The notes under the pieces are model-generated. The model was not told where the DNA came from. It made no database searches and was given only the letters and a program-made list of their open reading frames with translations. A program made the translations under genes and the position numbers. A DNA stretch of 64,000 nt, taken from Roseomonas sp. OT10 (GTDB taxonomy: Bacteria; Pseudomonadota; Alphaproteobacteria; Acetobacterales; Acetobacteraceae). Below, piece after piece: positions 43,037 to 51,105 of this stretch (positions are counted from its first letter, which is position 1; every line of letters begins with the position of its first letter). The stretch spans positions 5,211,001-5,275,000 of the forward strand of contig NZ_CP087719.1 in NCBI RefSeq assembly GCF_020991085.1, written 5' to 3'.

Positions 43037-43255
43037 TCAGTCGAGCTGGTTCAGGTCCTCGGCCAGGATGACGAGCTGGATCGCGTAGGACACCTCGCCA
43101 TCCTCGGCATCGCGGTGGACGGTGCCGATGAACTCGTCGCCGACGCGGACCTCGATGCTGCCGCCGCGCTGCTTGGGTGCGGCCACGACGATGCGGTTGT
43201 TGCTGAACTGCTTGCGTAGGTGGGCCTGCACCGCGGTTATCTCGGCTGGGGTCAT
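43037..43255 (-). CDS. DUF3126 family protein
   Basis: This 72-residue cytoplasmic protein matches the short alphaproteobacterial DUF3126 family. It opens [17 protein letters not shown], then has [23 protein letters not shown] and [18 protein letters not shown] in order. The ATG at 43255 gives the family length; the frame is open further upstream without similarity. Function is unknown. It is convergent with the small membrane protein gene. Confidence 0.9.
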   Translation of the reverse strand: MTPAEITAVQAHLRKQFSNNRIVVAAPKQRGGSIEVRVGDEFIGTVHRDAEDGEVSYAIQLVILAEDLNQLD

Positions 43256-43382
43256 CGGGTCATCGACTTTCAACGCTTCCGGGCGGCACGTCGCCGCAGA
43301 GGGGGCGCATGGACGGGAGCGCGCCCCGCTTGTCAACGTCTTCGTGCCGGCCGGGACGCGGCGGGCCCGGCCGAGGCCGGGA

Positions 43383-44147
43383 TCAGGGGCCGATCAGCTG
43401 TCCGCCATCCACGACGATGGATTGCCCCGTCACCCAGCTTGCGCGCGGCGAGGCGAGGAACAGGGCGACCTCGGCCACCTCCTCCGGGCGACCGAGCCGG
43501 CCGAAGGGGATGCTGGCCAGGGTATCGGCGTAGAGCGGCTGCCCGGCCAGACGGCGCTGCTCCCACATGCCGCCGGGGAATTCGATGGAACCGGGGGCGA
43601 CCGCGTTCACCCGGATGCCCTGGCGGGCGTACATCTTCGCCTGGCTGGCGGTGTAGTGCATCACCGCCGCCTTGATCGCCCCGTAGGGCGCGGAGCGCGC
43701 GGAGGCGCGCAGGGCGGAGATCGAGGAGAGGTTCACGATCGACGCGCCGCCGGGCAGGGCCGGTGCCGCCTGGGCCAGCCAGGGCAGCGCCGCCTGGCTG
43801 GCGCGGACGATGGCCATCATGTCCACGGCGAAGGAGGCGGCCCAGCCGGCCTCGTCATCCGTGGCGCCGAAGCCGGAGGCGTTGTTCACCAGGATGTCGA
43901 TCCCGCCGAGCGCCGCGGCGGCCTCGGGGATGAAGCGGGCGATATCCTCGGCCTGCGACAGGTCGGCCGTGCCGGCGAAGACGGGGTTGCCGGCCTCGGC
44001 CAGCTCCGCCCGGGCCCGCTTCACCCCCTCGGCACCGCGGGCGCAGAGGGCCACGGCCGCCCCGGCCCGGGCGAAGCCCAGCGCGATGGAGCGGCCGATG
44101 CCGCGGCTGCCGCCCATCACCACCACCCGTCGTCCCGCGAATTCCAT
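43383..44147 (-). CDS. Short-chain dehydrogenase/reductase (SDR)
   Basis: This 254-residue classical SDR has the nucleotide motif GGSRGIG at 13-19, NNASGFG, the active-site serine in NLSSISAL, and YGAIK with the catalytic tyrosine and lysine. It also carries the late [18 protein letters not shown] and [10 protein letters not shown]. It uses NAD(P) to reduce a carbonyl or oxidise an alcohol; the substrate is not evident. A GGCGGAGAG ribosome site supports the start. It is a single gene with no clear operon partner. Confidence 0.93.
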   Translation of the reverse strand: MEFAGRRVVVMGGSRGIGRSIALGFARAGAAVALCARGAEGVKRARAELAEAGNPVFAGTADLSQAEDIARFIPEAAAALGGIDILVNNASGFGATDDEAGWAASFAVDMMAIVRASQAALPWLAQAAPALPGGASIVNLSSISALRASARSAPYGAIKAAVMHYTASQAKMYARQGIRVNAVAPGSIEFPGGMWEQRRLAGQPLYADTLASIPFGRLGRPEEVAEVALFLASPRASWVTGQSIVVDGGQLIGP

Positions 44148-44243
44148 GCTCTCCGCCCTCGGCTGTGCCGGCCCAGCTTCCGCGCGGCGCGGCGGGGCGG
44201 CAAGCGGGGGTGGCGCCGGAAGCGGCCTGGGCGCGGTGCCGGA

Positions 44244-44753
44244 TCAGGGGAAGCTCATGTCCGTCAGGGCGCAGGTATCCACCGCCCGGCGCTCGCTGGC
44301 CTGCCCGTCGGCGAAGACCACCCGGATGTCGTTCACGCACTGGCCGGAGGGCAGCCGGATGACGAGGCGCTGGCCGCCCGGCAGGACGTTCTGCCCCAGC
44401 CGGTCCGGGCCCCAGCTCTGGTCCTGCGCGCTGGAGACGTAGATCTCCTGGATCGCGACGCCGCGCCCGTTGGCGATGCGGAAGGACGGGTCCTGCGTCG
44501 CCCGGCCCGGCGCCGCGGCGCTCTGGGGGGCGGAGGCGGCACCGCCGCCCCGCTGCCGTTGCAGGCGCTGCATGGTCGCGTGGTTCTGCAGCATGTGCTC
44601 GTTCATCGTATCGGTCAGGGTGCGGTTCGGATTGTAGGGGTTGTTGCCGCCATCCAGGCCGGGACGGATCCAGTACTGCTGCGCTGCGGCGGGCGGGACA
44701 CCGCCGCCCAGGGCGAGAGTGAGGGCGAGGAGGGCAGGGGCGAAGCGGGTCAT
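44244..44753 (-). CDS. Exported protein with one copy of the two-cysteine GPDRLG domain
   Basis: This 169-residue protein has a signal peptide ([19 protein letters not shown]), a polar segment of about 65 residues, and one C-terminal domain. That domain carries [20 protein letters not shown] at 101-120, RLVIRL, C139 and C161. The cysteine spacing of 22 and the GPDRLG motif are the same as in all five repeats of the lipoprotein at 9835-11340, so the domains are homologous. No function is known. It stands alone, divergent from queG across 255 bp. Confidence 0.82.
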   Translation of the reverse strand: MTRFAPALLALTLALGGGVPPAAAQQYWIRPGLDGGNNPYNPNRTLTDTMNEHMLQNHATMQRLQRQRGGGAASAPQSAAAPGRATQDPSFRIANGRGVAIQEIYVSSAQDQSWGPDRLGQNVLPGGQRLVIRLPSGQCVNDIRVVFADGQASERRAVDTCALTDMSFP

Positions 44754-45008
44754 GGTCTGGCCTGGCAGGTCCTGGAACGGGAGGGGCGCGGGTCCGGGCT
44801 CCGGCCCGGGCGGCTTCCCTACGCGGAGGCCCGGCGGTCCACTCCCTCCAAACGGGGGGCGGTCGGACGAATCGTTTCAGAAAACGAATATCCTGCTCCT
44901 TGGCCCGGCCTGCGGCATGGGCGGGCCCCGCAACCGGCGCTTGCGGCCCCGGCCATGGCGCGGGAGAACGGTCCTCCTCCACGCCCTACACGCCAAGCTG
45001 ACTGGCCC
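44754..45008. other. Divergent intergenic region before queG
   Basis: This 255-bp spacer has the stretch cgaatcgtttcagaaaacgaatatcc at about 44867-44892 as its only AT-rich part. That part is partly self-complementary (CGTTTcagaAAACG at 44873-44886) and could be a promoter or operator. No riboswitch of the preQ1 type was recognised. Confidence 0.4.
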
Positions 45009-46133
45009 ATGCCCGCCAACGCCCCGGCCTTGCCCGCGACCGTCCCGTCGCCAGGCGCCCTGCCCCGCCCCGCGGCCCCACCCGCGCCGGCGGCCGGCCC
45101 GGCGCGCGAGGCGATCCGGGCCGAGGCGCTGCGCCTGGGCTTCGACGCGGTCGGCTTCGCCCGCGCCCATCTGGGCCCCGAGGTGCGCGAGCGGCTGGCG
45201 GCGTTCCTCGCCGCCGGGATGCATGGCGAGATGGGCTGGCTGGCCGAGCGCAGCGAGCAGCGCAGCCACCCGCGCGCGCTCTGGCCCGAGGCCGTCTCGG
45301 TGGTCGCGCTGGGCATGAACTACGGCCCTGAGGACGATCCTCTGGCGAGTCTCGCCCTGCCCGACTGCGGCACGGTCAGCGTCTATGCCCGCCACCGCGA
45401 CTACCATGACGTGGTGAAGAAGCGCCTCAAGGCACTGGCCCGCTGGATGGTGGACCGCTTCGCGGGAACGGAGCTGAAGGTCTTCGTCGATACCGCCCCG
45501 GTGGCCGAGAAGCCGCTGGCGCAGCAGGCGGGGCTGGGCTGGCAGGGCAAGCACAGCAACCTCGTCTCCCGCGCGCACGGCTCCTGGCTGTTCCTGGGCG
45601 AGGTCTACACCACGCTCGACCTCGCGCCCGACGCGGCGGAGACGGACCATTGCGGCGCCTGCACCCGCTGCCTGGCCGCCTGCCCGACCGATGCCTTCCT
45701 CGGCCCCTACCGGCTCGACGCGCGGCGCTGCATCTCCTACCTGACCATCGAGCACCGCGGTCCCATTCCGCACGAACTCCGTTCCCGGATGGGCAACCGC
45801 ATCTACGGCTGCGACGACTGCCTCGCCGCCTGCCCCTGGAACAAGTTCGCCCATCCCACCGAGGAGCCCGCCCTGATCCCGCGCACCGACCTGATGGCGC
45901 CCTCGCTGGCCGAGCTGGCCATGCTCGACGACGCTGCCTTCCGCGCCCGCTTCTCCGGCTCGCCGATCAAGCGCATCGGCCGCGACCGCTTCGTGCGCAA
46001 CGTGCTGAACGCGATCGGCAATTCCGGCGATCCCGGCCTGCTGCCGGCAGCCGTGGCGCTGTGCCGGGATCCCGACCCGGTGGTCGCGGAGGCCGCCACC
46101 TGGGCGGCCGCGCGGCTCGGGGGGGCGGCATGA
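45009..46133 (+). CDS. queG: Epoxyqueuosine reductase QueG
   Basis: This 374-residue cobalamin- and iron-sulfur-dependent enzyme does the last step of queuosine formation in tRNA. It has the cobalamin-binding N-terminal domain ([12 protein letters not shown]), [26 protein letters not shown] (in parts), and two [4Fe-4S] motifs: [16 protein letters not shown] from C215 and [13 protein letters not shown] from C268. Like many queG products it ends in a short HEAT-like tail. ATG 45009 was chosen; ATG 44955 would add a Pro-rich leader. It overlaps queC by four bases. Confidence 0.96.
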   Translation: MPANAPALPATVPSPGALPRPAAPPAPAAGPAREAIRAEALRLGFDAVGFARAHLGPEVRERLAAFLAAGMHGEMGWLAERSEQRSHPRALWPEAVSVVALGMNYGPEDDPLASLALPDCGTVSVYARHRDYHDVVKKRLKALARWMVDRFAGTELKVFVDTAPVAEKPLAQQAGLGWQGKHSNLVSRAHGSWLFLGEVYTTLDLAPDAAETDHCGACTRCLAACPTDAFLGPYRLDARRCISYLTIEHRGPIPHELRSRMGNRIYGCDDCLAACPWNKFAHPTEEPALIPRTDLMAPSLAELAMLDDAAFRARFSGSPIKRIGRDRFVRNVLNAIGNSGDPGLLPAAVALCRDPDPVVAEAATWAAARLGGAA

Positions 46134-46891
46134 CGCAGAAGGGGGCGGCCGCCGTGCCGGAAGCCGGCACGGCGGAGACCGGAACGCTGCGGGACGACGG
46201 CGCGCTGGTGCTGTTCAGCGGCGGGCAGGACAGCGCCACCTGCCTGGCCTGGGCGCTGGAGAACTTCGCGCATGTGGAGACGCTGGGCTTCGACTACGGC
46301 CAGCGGCACCGGGTGGAGCTGGACTGCCGCCGCGCCTTCCGCTTCGGCCTCGCCGCCTTCCCGCGCTGGGCGGGGCGGCTGGGGCCGGACCATACCCTGC
46401 CGCTCGCCGCGCTGGCGGAGGTGTCGGACACGGCGCTGACCGCGCGCAGCGAGATCGCGATGCGCGCCGACGGGCTGCCCAACACCTTCGTGCCCGGGCG
46501 CAACCTGCTCTTTGTCACCCTCGCCGCCGCGCTCGCCTATCGCCGCGGGCTGCGCCACCTGATCGGCGGCATGTGCGAGACGGACTATTCCGGCTATCCG
46601 GACTGCCGCGACGACACGCTCAAGGCGCTGCAGGTGGCGATCAACCTCGGCATGGACCGGCGCTTCGTGCTGCACACGCCGCTGATGTGGCGCGACAAGG
46701 CCGAGACCTGGCGGCTGGCGCGGCGGCTGGGCGGCGAGCCGCTGGTGGAGCTGCTGCTGGAGGACACCCACACCTGCTACCTGGGTGACCGGCAGCAGCG
46801 CCATCCCTGGGGCTATGGCTGCGGCCATTGCCCCGCCTGCGACCTGCGCCGCAAGGGCTGGGAACGTTTCGTGGCGGAGACGGTAGCATGA
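46130..46891 (+). CDS. queC: 7-cyano-7-deazaguanine synthase QueC
   Basis: This 253-residue ATP-dependent enzyme converts 7-carboxy-7-deazaguanine to preQ0. The PP-loop is [11 protein letters not shown] at 29-39, then [19 protein letters not shown], and the C-terminal zinc cysteines in [13 protein letters not shown], with an earlier cysteine in HTCYLGDR. The start overlaps queG (ATGA) and the stop overlaps the next gene, so three queuosine-related genes form a translationally coupled operon. Confidence 0.97.
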   Translation: MTQKGAAAVPEAGTAETGTLRDDGALVLFSGGQDSATCLAWALENFAHVETLGFDYGQRHRVELDCRRAFRFGLAAFPRWAGRLGPDHTLPLAALAEVSDTALTARSEIAMRADGLPNTFVPGRNLLFVTLAAALAYRRGLRHLIGGMCETDYSGYPDCRDDTLKALQVAINLGMDRRFVLHTPLMWRDKAETWRLARRLGGEPLVELLLEDTHTCYLGDRQQRHPWGYGCGHCPACDLRRKGWERFVAETVA

Positions 46892-47466
46892 ACGGCCACA
46901 TCCGCCTGCGGGAGGGGCTGCTGTTCCTCGCCGCCTTCGCGCTGACCATCCCCGCCGCCAACTGGCTGATCGGCCATGCCGGCACCGCCTGCATCCCCGA
47001 TGGCCCCTGCGTCATCCCCGTGGGCTTCGGGCTGCTGGCCCCGTCCGGCGTGCTGATGGTGGGGCTGGGGCTGGTGCTGCGCGACCTGGTACAGCGCCGG
47101 CTGGGCTTCGCCTGGGCGTTGGCCGCCATCATAGCGGGGGCGGTGCTCTCCGCCCTGTTGGCCCCGGCCGCGCTGGTCTTCGCCTCGGCCCTGGCCTTCC
47201 TGCTCAGCGAACTGGCCGACCTCGTCGTCTATACCCCGTTGCAGCGGCGCGGGCTGGTGCTGGCAGTAGCGGCCTCGGGCGCGGCCGGGCTGGTCGTGGA
47301 CAGCCTCGTCTTCCTCTGGGTCGCCTTCGGCAGCCTGGACTTCCTGGCCGGGCAGATCCTGGGCAAGGCCTGGATGGTGCTGGCCGCCCTGCCGCTGGTC
47401 GCATGGCTGCGCCGGGCCGATGCACGGCGCGGGCTGGTTCCGGCCGACCTGATCACCCCGCCCTGA
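46888..47466 (+). CDS. yhhQ: VUT family (YhhQ-like) queuosine precursor transporter
   Basis: This 192-residue protein has about six helices. The family signatures are a [30 protein letters not shown] segment (in parts), the [24 protein letters not shown] region and [13 protein letters not shown]. YhhQ imports preQ0/preQ1 in E. coli. Its coupling to queC and queG strongly supports this role here, adding salvage to synthesis. The ATG overlaps the queC stop. Confidence 0.92.
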   Translation: MNGHIRLREGLLFLAAFALTIPAANWLIGHAGTACIPDGPCVIPVGFGLLAPSGVLMVGLGLVLRDLVQRRLGFAWALAAIIAGAVLSALLAPAALVFASALAFLLSELADLVVYTPLQRRGLVLAVAASGAAGLVVDSLVFLWVAFGSLDFLAGQILGKAWMVLAALPLVAWLRRADARRGLVPADLITPP

Positions 47467-47556
47467 CCGGGGTGACCGTGGGCCTGCCGTCAGGGAGACA
47501 GGCGCTGTCTCCCCCTGGTTCTGATTGTCGAAACACATGGGGACCAGGCCGCCTCA

Positions 47557-47969
47557 TACGCACGGCGGGATAACTTCATCCGTCGTGCTCTGGTGTTCCA
47601 ATGTCGGACTGGGAGGGGACGCCGTCCCCTCCCAGACCCTCCCCTGCCGGGGCCACAAGCGGGCCCCGGTCCCCGCTGGGAGTCTGGTGCTGTGCGACTG
47701 CCGTCAGTCTCCGGACTGAACCCTGACGGAACGCGGACAGGCGGGACTCCAGAATAGGTTTGAAGGCGTCAGCGAATGCTGCGGCCGTACCCGCCGAGGA
47801 GCATGGCTCCTCGGCGCCTCGACCCCGTCGCACTCATCCGCGCGGCAGCGCCGATCGGGTCCAGGGCCCGCAGGGTCCTGGCGGAGTGGGGGTACGGGGG
47901 CGAGGCAGAGCCTTGCCCCCGGGGAACGGGTACCACGCCGGCAGACGTCAAGGCATCACGCCACGTGGA
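47557..47969 (+). repeat. Dispersed multi-hairpin intergenic element, copy E
   Basis: This copy of about 413 bp matches A in the same orientation and D in reverse. It has TACGCACGGCGGGAT at the left, a GGGAGGGGAC/GTCCCCTCCC hairpin near 47610-47632 whose flanking pair is T-A (C-G in copy A), the central hairpin at 47793-47815, and gcatcacgccacgtgg at the right. The right end touches the TGA stop (47970-47972) of the minus-strand gene at 47970-48260. The left end is 90 bp after the yhhQ stop. Confidence 0.8.
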
Positions 47970-48260
47970 TCATTCCTCGGCCAGGCTTGTGAGCGGCGGC
48001 GCATCGCGCGGCGCTCCCTGCTTCTGCGTTTCGCCGGGTTTCACGGGGATGTTGGCAAATTCCTTCTCCGGCTGGTCCGGAGCGGCCGTGGCGGCGCTGT
48101 CCTGCGGCGATGGCTTGTAGTCTTTGCCCGGATCGAGGCCGGGGTTGGACGGGTCTTCCTGGTCCGCCTTCACGTCGTGCGGTCCCACGCTGGTCGGGCG
48201 GGCCGACTTCGTGCCACCGCCCCAGTTGCTGAACTCCTCGCGCAGCGTCTCCTCGGCCAT
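47970..48260 (-). CDS. Small hydrophilic protein of unknown function
   Basis: This 96-residue product is rich in Pro, Asp, Glu, Lys and Gln with no hydrophobic core, so it is probably disordered. It begins MAEETLREEFSNWGGGTKS and contains SNPGLDPGKDYKPSPQDS. The ATG at 48260 has a strong CAGGAGG ribosome site eight bases upstream, which is the main support for it being real. No family was recognised. It lies 70 bp downstream of glnD, in the same direction. Confidence 0.7.
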   Translation of the reverse strand: MAEETLREEFSNWGGGTKSARPTSVGPHDVKADQEDPSNPGLDPGKDYKPSPQDSAATAAPDQPEKEFANIPVKPGETQKQGAPRDAPPLTSLAEE

Positions 48261-48330
48261 GGCCGGGTCCTCCTGGTTCCTCCCGGGAGAACGCATGGAG
48301 CGGGGGGCGGTTTGTCCTCGTCCGGCCGTA

Positions 48331-51105
48331 TCAGACGGCGCTGGCGAGCGGGACCTCGGCCGCGCCGCCCTCGCCGGCCGGCATCAGGGCCTTGAGCAGG
48401 GCCTGGCGCAGGCTGGCGAGCTTGCGCTCGTTCTCCACCTTCAGGCCGAACACGTCCTTCACGTAGAAGACGTCCACCGCCCGCACGCCATAGGTGGTGA
48501 CATGGGCGGAGGCGATCTGCAGCCCCTGCTCGCTGATCGCCGCCGTCACGTCGTGCAGCAGGCCGGGCCGGTCGCGCGCGTTCACCTCCACCACCGTGTG
48601 CGAGGAGCTGGCGTGGTTGTCGATCACCACCCGCGGCGGCACGGTCACCGCCCGCAGGCGGGAGGGTTCGCGCCGCACCTTGCGGATCTCCGTGGGCAGG
48701 CGGATGCGGCCCGACAGCGCCTGCTCGATCAGCACGGACAGGCGGGCGAGGCGGTGCGGCGCGTCCAGCATGCCGCCCACCGCGTCCTGCACCCAGAACG
48801 TGTCCAGCGCCATGCCGTTGGTCATGGTGTGGATGCGCGCATCCACGATGCTGGCCCCGCCGACGGCCAGCGCGCCCGCGATGCGGCTGAACAGCCCGGG
48901 ATGGTCGGCGGCGTAGACGGTGACCTCGGTGACCGCCCGCGCCTCCAGCACGCGGGTGCGGACGGTCAGCGGCGCGCCGGTCGACTCCGCCTCGCGCATC
49001 ATGGCGGCGTGGCGAGCATGGGTCTGCGCGTCGAAGGAGAGCCAGTAGCCGGGGTAGCCCACGGACAGGAAGCGTTCCACATCCTCCTGCGGCCAGCCCT
49101 GCAGCAGGGGGGTGACCGCCTGCTTGGCGCGGGCCACGCGCACGTCGCGCTCGGGCACGGACAGGCCGCCGGCCAGGACCTCCGCCACGCGCCAGTACAG
49201 CTCGCGCAGCAGCGTGGCCTTCCAGCCGTTCCAGACCTTGGGCCCGACCGCGCGCATGTCGGCGACGGTGAGGACCAGCAGCAGGCGCAGCCGCTCCGGC
49301 GACTGCACGATCTCCGCCAGGTCGAGGATGGTCTTGGGGTCGTCGATGTCGCGCTTGAAGGCGGTCTGGCTGATCAGCAGGTGGTTCAGCACCAGCCAGG
49401 AGACGGTCTCCGTCTCCTCCGGCGTCAGGCCGATGCGCGGACAGACCTCCTGGGCGATGCGCGCGCCCAGCTCCGAATGGTCGCCGCCGCGGCCCTTGGC
49501 GATGTCGTGCAGCAGCATCGCGACGTAGAGGGCGCGTCGCGACTGCAACTGCCCGATCAGCTCGGAGGCGACGGGGGCGATGTTCTCCAGGTCGCCCTCG
49601 TCGAGCCCGTTGAGCACCCGGATCGCCTCGATCGTGTGCTCCTCGACGGTGTAGACGTGGTAGGTGTCGAACTGCATCAGCCCGACGATGCGCGCCCAGT
49701 CGGGGATGTAGCGCGACAGGAAGCCGACCTCGTTCAGCACCCGCATGCAGCGCGCCGAATGCGGGCCGGTCAGCAGGTCGAGGAACATCGCCCCCGCCGC
49801 CTTGTCGCTGCGCAGGCGGGAGGCGTAGCGCGCGTTGCGGATCAGGCTGCGGTTGGCGAGGGGGTGCAGCTCCAGCCCCAGGTCGCGCACCGCCAGCATC
49901 AGCCGCAGCATCGCCGCCGGGTCGGCCGTCACGTCGAGGCTGGGCGAGATCAGGGCCTTGCCGTCCGCCAGCGCGATCCCCGCCGCGGCCAGGGCGGGGC
50001 TGGGGGCGGGCTGCAGCGCGGGCATCCCCAGCACGCTGCGCTCGATCGCCGGCTCCAGCAGGCGGGAGAGGCGGACCACGTCGCGGGCGGTGAGGAAGAG
50101 ATGCTTCATGAAGCGCTCCACCCCGTCCTGCTTGCCATGGCGGGTGTAGCCCATGCGGGCGCCCACCACGGGCTGCAGGTCGAAGGTCAGCCGTTCCTCG
50201 GCGCGGCCGGTGACGTAGTGCAGGTGGAAGCGCACGGTCCAGATGAAGTTCCAGGCGCGGCGGAAGGCGCGGGCCTCCTGCGCCGTCAGCAGCCCGCCGC
50301 CCGGGCTCTCGGGGCCGACCAGCTCGCCCATCTTCTGCGTGCCGAAGGCGTAGCGGGCGATCCAGTACATGGTCTGGAGGTCGCGCAACCCGCCGCGCCC
50401 CTCCTTCAGGTGCGGCTCGACCAGGTAGGGGCTCTCGCCGTAGCGGGCGTGGCGGGCCTGGCGCTCCTGCCGCTTGGCGGCGAGGAACTGGCCGATCCCC
50501 CAGTCCTTGCGCGCGGCGGCAAAGGCGGCGGCGAAGGCGTCGAAGACGGGGCGGTGGCCGGTGAGGAAGCGGGCGTCCAGCAGCGCCGTCTGCACCGTGG
50601 GATCGCCCTTGGCGTCCTCCAGGCACTCCGCGATGGTGCGGGTGGCGTGGCCGACCTTCAGCCCCAGGTCCCACAGCACGTAGAGCATGAACTCCACCAT
50701 GCGCCGCCCGGCCTGGCCCAGCGGCTGCTCCGAGACGAAGAGCAGGTCCGTGTCGCTGAAGGGCGCGACCACGCCGCGGCCGTAGCCGCCGGTCGCGGCC
50801 AGGGCGAAGGGCGGGCGCGACGCCTCCTCCCGCCCGACGACGGCGAGGCTGTAGGCGTGGATGGCGGTGATCACCCCGTCCATCAGCGCGCCCAGCCGGC
50901 GCCCGGCGATCAGGCCGGGCATCTCGCCCGTCTCGAACTCCTGCTGGACGCTGGACTGCACCTTGGCTAGGCGCCGGCGCAGCAGGGCGATCGCCATGTC
51001 GCGCGATAGGGGGCCGGCAGGGGGGAGCAACGCCTCCGTCAGGGCGCGGGCGTCGTCGTCGGGAACGTGGATGGCGGTGTCGGCACCGGCCCCAAAGAGC
51101 TTCAT
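48331..51105 (-). CDS. glnD: Bifunctional uridylyltransferase/uridylyl-removing enzyme GlnD
   Basis: This 924-residue enzyme adds UMP to PII proteins at low glutamine and removes it at high glutamine. The nucleotidyltransferase motif GGYGRGVVAPFSDTDLLF lies at 106-123. The central HD domain has EEHTIEAIRVL and LLHDIAKGRGGDHSELG. Two ACT domains at the C-terminus sense glutamine (VTVYAADHPGLFSRIAGALAV and VVEVNARDRPGLLHDVTAAI). The start overlaps the stop of mutS by ATGA, so both are on one transcript, an arrangement common in the order Rhodospirillales. Confidence 0.97.
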   Translation of the reverse strand: MKLFGAGADTAIHVPDDDARALTEALLPPAGPLSRDMAIALLRRRLAKVQSSVQQEFETGEMPGLIAGRRLGALMDGVITAIHAYSLAVVGREEASRPPFALAATGGYGRGVVAPFSDTDLLFVSEQPLGQAGRRMVEFMLYVLWDLGLKVGHATRTIAECLEDAKGDPTVQTALLDARFLTGHRPVFDAFAAAFAAARKDWGIGQFLAAKRQERQARHARYGESPYLVEPHLKEGRGGLRDLQTMYWIARYAFGTQKMGELVGPESPGGGLLTAQEARAFRRAWNFIWTVRFHLHYVTGRAEERLTFDLQPVVGARMGYTRHGKQDGVERFMKHLFLTARDVVRLSRLLEPAIERSVLGMPALQPAPSPALAAAGIALADGKALISPSLDVTADPAAMLRLMLAVRDLGLELHPLANRSLIRNARYASRLRSDKAAGAMFLDLLTGPHSARCMRVLNEVGFLSRYIPDWARIVGLMQFDTYHVYTVEEHTIEAIRVLNGLDEGDLENIAPVASELIGQLQSRRALYVAMLLHDIAKGRGGDHSELGARIAQEVCPRIGLTPEETETVSWLVLNHLLISQTAFKRDIDDPKTILDLAEIVQSPERLRLLLVLTVADMRAVGPKVWNGWKATLLRELYWRVAEVLAGGLSVPERDVRVARAKQAVTPLLQGWPQEDVERFLSVGYPGYWLSFDAQTHARHAAMMREAESTGAPLTVRTRVLEARAVTEVTVYAADHPGLFSRIAGALAVGGASIVDARIHTMTNGMALDTFWVQDAVGGMLDAPHRLARLSVLIEQALSGRIRLPTEIRKVRREPSRLRAVTVPPRVVIDNHASSSHTVVEVNARDRPGLLHDVTAAISEQGLQIASAHVTTYGVRAVDVFYVKDVFGLKVENERKLASLRQALLKALMPAGEGGAAEVPLASAV

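Noticed and set aside
44754-45008. preQ1 riboswitch ahead of queG
   Set aside because: The leader lacks a recognisable preQ1 aptamer core (short C-rich loop and A-rich tail), so no riboswitch is claimed.
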